Shown here piece after piece: positions 49,412 through 54,891 of a stretch of 54,891 nucleotides of DNA (the stretch's first letter is position 1; the number at the start of each line of letters is the position of its first letter). The notes under the pieces are model-generated. The model was given only the letters and a program-made list of their open reading frames with translations, was not told where the DNA came from and made no database searches. The translations under genes and the position numbers were made by a program. Source of the stretch: Vibrio neptunius (GTDB lineage: Bacteria; Pseudomonadota; Gammaproteobacteria; Enterobacterales; Vibrionaceae); the NCBI RefSeq assembly GCF_000967495.1, contig NZ_JXXU01000036.1, positions 1 to 54,891 of the forward strand. Direction: 5' to 3'.

Positions 49412-50686
49412 ATGGAAAATGTAAGCAAACAGTGGCTTGGATTGCCACTAAATCTGATATGGGGATATATCGCCATTGCTATCTTTATGACGGGAGATGG
49501 CTTTGAACTGGCATTCCTGTCGCACTACATCACCGAGTTAGGTTTTACCCCTGCTCAATCATCCTTTGCGTTTACACTTTATGGTTTGGCCGCAGCTCTG
49601 GCCGCTTGGGTGTCTGGCGTGGTAGCGGAAATCATTACTCCGCAGAAAACCATGAAAATTGGCTTGCTGCTATGGTGTGTCTTCCATGTATTGTTCTTAA
49701 CGTTAGGGTTAAGCCAGTCAAACTATGCTTTAATTCTTTTATTTTATGGAATCCGCGGGGTGGCTTATCCACTATTTCTTTATTCCTTTATCGTGGTAAT
49801 CGTGCACAACGTTCGTAGTGAGGGTGTAAGTTCAGCGCTTGGCTGGTTTTGGACGGTATACTCTATTGGTATCGGCGTAGCGGGTAGTTACATCCCAAGC
49901 TTCACTATCCCTTGGATCGGCGAATATGGCACCTTGTGGTTATCGTTAGCTTTTTGTGTAGCAGGCGGACTGATCTCCATGATTGCCCTGCGTCATGTTA
50001 AAACACCTACCCACATGCATAACTTGACTAATAAACAGAAACTGACCGAGCTGAGCCGCGCCGTCACGCTACTCTATACCAATAAAAATGTGCTTTACTC
50101 CAGCTTCGTACGCATTATCAACACCCTGTCGCTATTTGGTTTTGCCGTCATTATGCCGATGATGTTTGTTGATGATTTAGGATTTACAACATCCGACTGG
50201 CTTCAGGTATGGGCGGTGTTCTTCTTTACCACCATTTTCTCTAACGTCTTCTGGGGCAACATGGGTGAGAAACTTGGGTGGATGAAGGTTGTGCGCTGGT
50301 TCGGCTGCATTGGAATGGCGCTTTCTAGCCTAGCGTTTTATTACATCCCTCAGCACTTTGGAAACAACTTCTATATGGCACTGATCCCTGCCATTTCTCT
50401 GGGTATTTTCGTGGCCGCGTTTGTACCAATGGCTGCTGTGTTTCCTGCATTAGAGCCAAATCACAAAGGTGCAGCGATTTCTATCTATAACTTGTCCGCG
50501 GGGCTATCCAACTTTCTTGCGCCAGCAATTGCAGTGGTCTTGCTGCCGCATTTCAGTACGATAGGCGTGGTGATTGCCTATACTGCCTTGTATTTGTTGG
50601 CGTTTTTCTTCACCTATTTAATTAAAGTGGAGCAACCTGGTTTCGAAGCGAGAGGCGTTGAATCGAGTAAAGTTACCGTTGCGTAA
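49412..50686 (+). CDS. dalT: Polyol (PLT-type) MFS permease
   Basis: The 424-residue protein has about 12 helices. It starts with LPLNLIWGYIAIAIFMTGDG, where polyol permeases of the RbtT/DalT/CsbX group have WGYIGL, and has YGLAAALAAWVSGVVAE and a C-terminal LEPNHKGAAISIYNLSAGLS. Known relatives import ribitol or D-arabinitol with protons. Location in the operon supports D-arabinitol. A terminator-like hairpin follows at 50697. Confidence 0.87.
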   Translation: MENVSKQWLGLPLNLIWGYIAIAIFMTGDGFELAFLSHYITELGFTPAQSSFAFTLYGLAAALAAWVSGVVAEIITPQKTMKIGLLLWCVFHVLFLTLGLSQSNYALILLFYGIRGVAYPLFLYSFIVVIVHNVRSEGVSSALGWFWTVYSIGIGVAGSYIPSFTIPWIGEYGTLWLSLAFCVAGGLISMIALRHVKTPTHMHNLTNKQKLTELSRAVTLLYTNKNVLYSSFVRIINTLSLFGFAVIMPMMFVDDLGFTTSDWLQVWAVFFFTTIFSNVFWGNMGEKLGWMKVVRWFGCIGMALSSLAFYYIPQHFGNNFYMALIPAISLGIFVAAFVPMAAVFPALEPNHKGAAISIYNLSAGLSNFLAPAIAVVLLPHFSTIGVVIAYTALYLLAFFFTYLIKVEQPGFEARGVESSKVTVA

Positions 50687-50696
50687 CACGGTTTAG

Positions 50697-50729
50697 AGTA
50701 TGGCAACGCTTTTGGTTGCCATACTTTTT
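50697..50729 (+). terminator. Terminator between the permease and HAD genes
   Basis: AGTATGGCAAC and GTTGCCATACT form an 11-pair stem around GCTTTTG, followed by TTTTTC. It should reduce reading into the HAD gene. Confidence 0.85.
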
Positions 50730-50748
50730 CTATTTTTTTGAGGTAAGT

Positions 50749-51420
50749 ATGAATAAAAAAGCAGTTATTTTTGACATGGACGGTGTAATTATTGACTCTG
50801 AACCTTTGTGGCAGGGAGCACAGATTGACTCGTTGGCTAGTGTTGGCGTGACCGTCACTCGTCAGGACTGTGAGCAATTGACAATGGGGAAGCGTGTTGA
50901 TGAAATCGCGCGTACTTGGTGTGAGATGTACTCACTGTCCATGCCAGCAAAAGAGTTGGAAAGTCTTATTCTGACTAAGTTGTGTAACAGCATTTCCACC
51001 ACTGGTGAAGCAATGACGGGTGTCTATGACGCGTTAAGTTTTTTCTCACAGCAGGGCTTAAAGCTGGCACTCGCAACCTCATCGCACCACGTGGTGATCA
51101 ATGCTGTCTTTGATCGTCTTAAACTGTGGGATAAATTTAGTGTGATTTGCAGCGCAGAAGATGAAGAGCATGGTAAACCGAGCCCTGATGTTTATCTGAC
51201 TGCGGCTCACAGACTTAAGGTTGATGTTGCTGATTGCTTGGTGATAGAAGACAGTTTTGTCGGTCTGACTGCTGCTAAAAGAGCAAATATGATGACTTGC
51301 TTAGTTTCTCCATATTGTCAGCAAAGTAAATTTACTAAAGCAGATAAACGTTATGCCAATCTAGATTGTTTATTGCAGAGCTACCGAAACCTCCATACTT
51401 GTTTGGTACTGCCCAGTTGA
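50749..51420 (+). CDS. HAD-family sugar phosphatase
   Basis: The 223-residue protein has the HAD motifs: FDMDGVIIDSEPLW (motif I, nucleophile Asp), ALATSSHHVVI (motif II), HGKPSPDVYL (motif III Lys) and CLVIEDSFVGLTAAKRA (motif IV). It is close in layout to YniC/beta-phosphoglucomutase-like sugar phosphatases. In this island it could dephosphorylate excess pentose or polyol phosphates; inference. GAGG precedes the ATG at 50749. Confidence 0.88.
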   Translation: MNKKAVIFDMDGVIIDSEPLWQGAQIDSLASVGVTVTRQDCEQLTMGKRVDEIARTWCEMYSLSMPAKELESLILTKLCNSISTTGEAMTGVYDALSFFSQQGLKLALATSSHHVVINAVFDRLKLWDKFSVICSAEDEEHGKPSPDVYLTAAHRLKVDVADCLVIEDSFVGLTAAKRANMMTCLVSPYCQQSKFTKADKRYANLDCLLQSYRNLHTCLVLPS

Positions 51421-51568
51421 TAAGTTTGAATATTAATCAGACAAAGTCTGCCTAACTCCCTAGTTCCGAATGATTTGTACAAGTATGACTGGACAGTTAT
51501 CCAAGCGAGACTTGCCATACTTCAATTAATTCGTTCATTGCTAAATTAATAAATGAGTAACTCGGAAC

Positions 51569-51664
51569 TGTCCAGTTATAAGTCACGTCACCAAATAGGT
51601 CGTCTATACAAGCTGGTCGTGACTTATCAGAAAACTTGTAAGATCAGGTACGAGTCAGTGCACA
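51569..51664 (+). repeat. Stem-loop repeat A, copy 2
   Basis: Same 95-base unit as at 41772, with ATAAGTCACG/CGTGACTTAT perfectly preserved while the loop has changed. Conservation of the stem but not the loop suggests a structural role. Confidence 0.8.
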
Positions 51665-51668
51665 AGTA

Positions 51669-51697
51669 AAAAAGACGTCCTTGGACGTCTTTTCTTT
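51669..51697. terminator. Terminator-like hairpin next to repeat A copy 2
   Basis: AAAAGACGTCC-TT-GGACGTCTTTT with T-rich flank; a shorter form of the one at 44388. Confidence 0.8.
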
Positions 51698-51937
51698 GTG
51701 CATGCCTCGTTGTAACCGTTCAACTTGAGATGACTTGAGCAAAAGGGCGAGGGGGCCAAGGTGGGCGGTTAGGAGTATCTAATCACTGCATGACGGTAAA
51801 GCTTAGGCGTAGCATCACTGAATGATGAATTAATTGGTACGATTTAAGAAATAATCATGTTTGTTTTGGTGTGTTTTTCTGAACCTATTAATTTCATATT
51901 CTCTCTGCCGTCGCCCAATAGAGGGCAGGAAATTAAT

Positions 51938-52033
51938 ATGAAAAACTTAACCATGACAGTAGATAGCGGCATTACTAAGCCGAATGCACTGCCAATCGCA
52001 GCGATGGCAAATATGGGAGAGACGCAATGGTAA
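51938..52033 (+). CDS. Short leader ORF overlapping the dsbA-like start
   Basis: A 31-codon frame (MKNLTMTVDSGITKPNALPI...) follows an AGGAAATTA site. Its last codons overlap the next start so that ATGG-TAA contains both its stop and the dsbA start. An identical frame is in the truncated copy at 44625. It could be a translational coupler; whether it encodes a real protein is unsure. Confidence 0.5.
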   Translation: MKNLTMTVDSGITKPNALPIAAMANMGETQW

Positions 52034-52674
52034 CGGTTCACTACTTTTTCGACCCGATGTGTGGTTGGTGCTATGGCGCAACGTCGCTGCTGGAGGCCAT
52101 TGCTGGTCGCAGCGATATAGAACTTAAGCTTCACCCCGGGGGAATGATGGCCAATAAGGCCATTGAAGCGGATTTTCGCCATCACATCCTGATCAGTGAC
52201 CAACGAATAGCAGCCCTAACAGGTGTACGGTTTGGTGAGGCGTATATCCAAAGAGTCAACAGCAGTGATGACCTGATTTTGGACTCTTACCTGACCACCC
52301 GCGCCATTATTTGCGCTGAACAACTGGGGGTTGCCCCGTTGGAGATGCTTAAAGCTATCCAGCATGCTCACTATTTTGCAGGCAAACAGGTGCACCGTAT
52401 TGAAGTGATTGAGCAGTTAGCGGTTGAGCTGGGCCTCGATAGAAGGCAGTGGCAACAGGCGATGCAGTCAAATCAGGGTGCTGAACAAGCGAAGATCGAC
52501 CACACTCGTTCACTGATGCACGAGTTACAATTAACAGGATATCCGACCTTAATCCTTGAAAACAATGGCGCTTTGACAGCCCTTCCTCATTCTGAGTATT
52601 ACGGTCAACCCGATGCATGGCGTCAACGTATCGAGAGAACTATTGCCCCATCGTCGACCCAACTCAGCGAATAG
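52027..52674 (+). CDS. DsbA/FrnE-family thioredoxin-like oxidoreductase
   Basis: The 215-residue protein has the active-site pair CGWC at 12-15, an inserted helical domain (FRHHILISDQRIAALTGVRF ... EQLAVELGLDRRQWQQAMQS) and the cis-Pro strand GYPTLIL. It has no signal peptide, so it resembles cytoplasmic FrnE/2-hydroxychromene isomerase-like members rather than periplasmic DsbA. The role may be redox or isomerase chemistry. Its first 54 codons are duplicated at 44714. Confidence 0.88.
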   Translation: MVTVHYFFDPMCGWCYGATSLLEAIAGRSDIELKLHPGGMMANKAIEADFRHHILISDQRIAALTGVRFGEAYIQRVNSSDDLILDSYLTTRAIICAEQLGVAPLEMLKAIQHAHYFAGKQVHRIEVIEQLAVELGLDRRQWQQAMQSNQGAEQAKIDHTRSLMHELQLTGYPTLILENNGALTALPHSEYYGQPDAWRQRIERTIAPSSTQLSE

Positions 52675-52719
52675 AGCAAAAAAGATTACGCTATATAATA
52701 TAAAGGTTGAATCCTGAAA

Positions 52720-52761
52720 CTTGCCGCCCTTTGAAGCTTGTGTGCTTCAGAGGGCGGCAAG
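52720..52761 (+). terminator. Strong intrinsic terminator
   Basis: CTTGCCGCCCT-x-TGAAGC and GCTTCA-x-AGGGCGGCAAG form a long stem around TTGTGT, followed by CTGTTTAG. Confidence 0.88.
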
Positions 52762-53018
52762 CTGTTTAGTGGCTGACAGCGATGTTTTAAATGGCAGATT
52801 GTAAATTTTTTTAAATAACGAGAGAAATGGGTATCTATTTGGCGTATACCGTGTATAGTAGCCACCAGCTCAGACAGTGAGCTATTGATAACTTATTTAG
52901 TTCAAGATCTTCTCAGTTCTCTTACGATTTGACTCGTCATCTCTATCCTGCGATACCTTTTTCTTCATTCCTTATTTAGTAGCTCTCTTTTTAACACAAT
53001 CAATCTATCGAGATACAC
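52762..53018 (+). promoter_or_regulatory. Upstream region of the cold-shock gene
   Basis: About 250 bases without a gene lie before the csp ATG. It has an AT-rich block (TTTTTTTAAATAACG) and a TTGGCG/TATAGT pair near 52840-52858 that could be a promoter, leaving a 5' leader of about 150 bases, as usual for cold-shock mRNAs. The exact start is not certain. Confidence 0.45.
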
Positions 53019-53231
53019 ATGTCAAATAAAACAACTGGCTCAGTAAAATGGTTTAACGAAACAAAAGGCTTTGGCTTTATTACTCCTGATAACGGCACTG
53101 CTGATGTATTCGTTCATTTCCGAGCTATTGCTAGTGATGGTTTCAAAACACTAGCGGAAGGCCAAAAAGTAGCCTTTAACGTAGAGCAGGGCGGCAAAGG
53201 CCCACAAGCTGCTGACGTTACTGTACTTTAA
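53019..53231 (+). CDS. Cold-shock protein (CspA family)
   Basis: The 70-residue protein has both RNA-binding motifs: KGFGFI (RNP1) and DVFVHF (RNP2), with the family start [11 protein letters not shown]. It binds single-stranded RNA and DNA and acts as an RNA chaperone. The following terminator and a long leader fit a cold-shock gene. Confidence 0.93.
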   Translation: MSNKTTGSVKWFNETKGFGFITPDNGTADVFVHFRAIASDGFKTLAEGQKVAFNVEQGGKGPQAADVTVL

Positions 53232-53239
53232 GTATTCTG

Positions 53240-53285
53240 GTGAGATCTTATTGTCTGACCTAGTACGGTAAGGTCTCACTTTTTA
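53240..53285 (+). terminator. Terminator after the cold-shock gene
   Basis: GTGAGATCTTA and TAAGGTCTCAC (one G-T pair) are followed by TTTTTATC. Confidence 0.8.
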
Positions 53286-53297
53286 TCAAGGAGTCAA

Positions 53298-53375
53298 ATG
53301 ATTAGAAAGACAAATCGTAAAACATACTGGTATTACGTTTTACGTGAAAAAAAACACCTCAAGAGCAAAAGTTAA
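53298..53375 (+). CDS. Very small basic ORF, 25 aa
   Basis: AAGGAG lies six bases before ATG 53298, and the frame (MIRKTNRKTYWYYVLREKKH...) ends with TAA directly before TTG 53376 of the next frame. Lys/Arg-rich. A real small protein or leader is possible because of the strong ribosome site and the exact abutment, but no family is known. Confidence 0.45.
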   Translation: MIRKTNRKTYWYYVLREKKHLKSKS

Positions 53376-53585
53376 TTGTATCAAATTAGCTATTATCTTT
53401 GTCACAACAATGTTTCTTGGTCCGCGACCATACATCAGCTCAATAGCGACATTTTAAAACGCCATATACTCCCCAGGTTAAACAGTCACTGTTTTGACCT
53501 GAGCTTTTCATTTAATGAGTCCGACAGTACTGGCGAAATAAGCAACTCACAAGGCACGATTTTGGGCCGCTTCTCCATCTCATAA
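53376..53585 (+). CDS. Hypothetical small protein, 69 aa
   Basis: The frame starts with TTG immediately after the stop of the 25-codon frame, which suggests coupled translation. The product (MYQISYYLCHNNVSWSATIH ...) is soluble with a Ser-rich end. No family is recognised, and the start is not certain. Confidence 0.4.
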   Translation: MYQISYYLCHNNVSWSATIHQLNSDILKRHILPRLNSHCFDLSFSFNESDSTGEISNSQGTILGRFSIS

Positions 53586-53746
53586 TCAATGGAGACTCGA
53601 CGTTGAAAAAGCATCAGATCGTAAATTGACAGCGAGCAATCTAGAAAGTCACGAGAAAAGCGAGTGTAAAGAGAACATTCATAAGATTTGAAAAAGGTCG
53701 AGAATGCTCTCTTAGAACGAAAACAAAAAACGATGGAACCTATCAA

Positions 53747-53953
53747 ATGAAAATGAGAAAACCAGCCAAAAGATCAAATAATAAAATTCGCAAAAGTAAC
53801 TTTGAAGAACGATTTGCTCTGATGGTCGCTGAATATAACAAAGCGAAAGAGATCCTAGAGTCTATGACAGAAGGGACGCCAGAATACGCTAAACAGCAAA
53901 AAAAGTGTCAGAGCCTTTTTGCGAGCGCTGAGCGCTTTTTAAACGCAAATTGA
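53747..53953 (+). CDS. Hypothetical basic small protein, 68 aa
   Basis: A Lys/Arg-rich N-terminus (MKMRKPAKRSNNKIRKSNFE) is followed by an amphipathic helix region (FALMVAEYNKAKEILESMTE). It could bind nucleic acid or ribosomes; no family recognised. Ribosome site weak (GGAAC). Confidence 0.55.
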   Translation: MKMRKPAKRSNNKIRKSNFEERFALMVAEYNKAKEILESMTEGTPEYAKQQKKCQSLFASAERFLNAN

Positions 53954-54123
53954 TTTTCTGCATAATTCTAAATAACTGATCCCAATATGCTTCATTTTGT
54001 GTCGTCTATGATCCCTGCTAGGAATTGGCAAGACGTTATTCATAAGTTATTGAACCCGTTTTAATAGTTGCCCCATTATTTGGAATTGATGCTTAAGTGT
54101 AATGGTTTAGCTCAAATAAGCGA

Positions 54124-54864
54124 TCAGTTGGATGGTGGTGCGATGCCGTATTTTGCATAAATAGCGTCAATCTCACCCTTTTCCCTCATCTCCTTTATTT
54201 TTTTATCAAACATGTCAACCAAATATGCGGATTTTGGGGTATTAGAAAAAACAACAAATAACTTTTGTCCTTCCTCAAGCACAATCAATGTATAGTTATC
54301 AATATCACTCGATAATGCTTTAACAATATTGGACTGATAATCAACCACCGCATCAACCCGATCACTGGATAGCATAAGAATAGCTTGATCAAGCCCCTTT
54401 ACTTCTTTAAGTTGTATGTCGATACCTTTGAGTACGTTATTCTCAAAGCCATATCCCCTTATCCAAGCCACACGTTTATCGGAGAGCATCGCTGTGCCCC
54501 TAGACTGCCACTCCGAATTGTAATCATTCTTAAAAACAACGACGACGGATTCTTCGATACTCAAGTGCTCCTTAGGGTATACATAGTCTTTTTTGTCTTT
54601 GGACGCATCAAAGTAGTCACCCACATAGGCATCTTTTTGCTTGCTACTTACGCTGAACTGTGCACGCTTCCAAGGAACGGTTTGTGTGTTTACCTTGATC
54701 CCCAAAGGCTCGTATACACGCTTAACAATGTCCCAATAGACACCCGTTCCATCGCTATTGGTGTAACTTGGCCATTCCTCACAGACGAGCTCTATCTCCT
54801 GGATATCTTGTGCCAGAGAATAAGCTGGGATGAGCATAAACAGAACTGTCACTATCCATTTCAT
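54124..54864 (-). CDS. Periplasmic substrate-binding protein (SBP family 3-like)
   Basis: A signal peptide (MKWIVTVLFMLIPAYSLAQ) precedes a 225-residue binding domain: LVCEEWPSYTNSDGTGVYWD, RVYEPLGIKVNTQTVPWKRA, DAYVGDYFDASKDKK and a C-terminal KEMREKGEIDAIYAKYGIAP. Such proteins bind amino acids or similar small molecules. No permease is in the window, so it may be a stand-alone sensor-type protein. The start lies 27 bases from the window edge. Confidence 0.85.
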   Translation of the reverse strand: MKWIVTVLFMLIPAYSLAQDIQEIELVCEEWPSYTNSDGTGVYWDIVKRVYEPLGIKVNTQTVPWKRAQFSVSSKQKDAYVGDYFDASKDKKDYVYPKEHLSIEESVVVVFKNDYNSEWQSRGTAMLSDKRVAWIRGYGFENNVLKGIDIQLKEVKGLDQAILMLSSDRVDAVVDYQSNIVKALSSDIDNYTLIVLEEGQKLFVVFSNTPKSAYLVDMFDKKIKEMREKGEIDAIYAKYGIAPPSN

Positions 54865-54891
54865 GATTTACTTTATATGAACGCTTTCCCA

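Larger units (their letters stand above)
51421..51937. other. Right flank of the island: repeat A copy 2, terminator and duplicated DNA
   Basis: No gene here until the leader ORF. It holds repeat A copy 2 (51569-51664), a terminator (51669-51697) matching the one after the Big_2 gene, and from about 51709 the sequence duplicated at 44440. Confidence 0.7.

Noticed and set aside
41772..51664. Phage attL/attR for an integrated prophage
   Set aside because: No integrase or phage structural gene lies between them, and the two units are not identical.

Overview
The window looks like Vibrio DNA. Roughly the first 31 kb is a degraded mobile-integron-type (superintegron) gene-cassette region: short single-gene units, mostly on the + strand, separated by VCR-like attC sites, attC half-sites and repeated hairpin elements. 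The rest reads as ordinary Vibrio chromosome (purU, a Bcr/CflA pump, a cold-shock gene, a Zur-type zinc module) with acquired segments. Genus is inferred from this architecture and from protein style; no rRNA, tRNA, integron integrase, origin or CRISPR array was seen, so species and replicon cannot be named.

Layout. 1-20.8 kb: about 20 cassettes (Coa1-like membrane protein, zinc ribbons, EEP nuclease, SAM methyltransferases, GNAT, a RelE/RelB-type toxin-antitoxin pair, P-loop kinase, metzincin protease, DUF3626, beta-propeller, SnoaL, PhzF-like, DUF6434). One full-length IS110/IS1111-type transposase lies at 11.7-12.6 kb and several truncated copies lie at cassette borders. 20.8-25.3 kb: core-like genes: a COG0523 GTPase and a cysteine-poor DksA diverging from a Zur-box-like palindrome, then homocysteine S-methyltransferase and a BCCT carrier. 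25.4-27.1 kb: a FecCD remnant and a membrane-anchored coiled-coil protein. 27.2-31.2 kb: a second, separate block of cassettes (RibD-type deaminase, Nudix, MOSC plus kinase, TolA-C-like domain, LysE exporter).

31.3-44.3 kb: BspA-type lipoprotein, AraC regulator with membrane domain, alpha/beta hydrolase, MFS pump, unknown 506-aa protein, purU, GNAT and MerR-methyltransferase genes separated by a hexanucleotide repeat, and a large Ig-like (Big_2) lipoprotein. 44.4-51.7 kb: a D-arabinitol utilisation island (SorC-type regulator, polyol dehydrogenase, xylulokinase, PLT-type permease, HAD phosphatase) inserted between a truncated and an intact copy of the same dsbA-like locus. 51.9-54.9 kb: intact dsbA-like gene with leader ORF, cold-shock gene, small ORFs, and a periplasmic binding protein.

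The most unusual structure is in the inter-cassette DNA. A short motif (core GGTGTCTGTCCCAATT) occurs about 15 times, always in the same orientation, and marks chimeric junctions where one truncated element (hairpin repeat, IS end) meets another (IS end, half attC, or gene fragment). Intact VCR-like attC sites lack it, except one copy fused to an attC core at 29,685. This suggests that repeated deletion or recombination at one short sequence has shaped the array.
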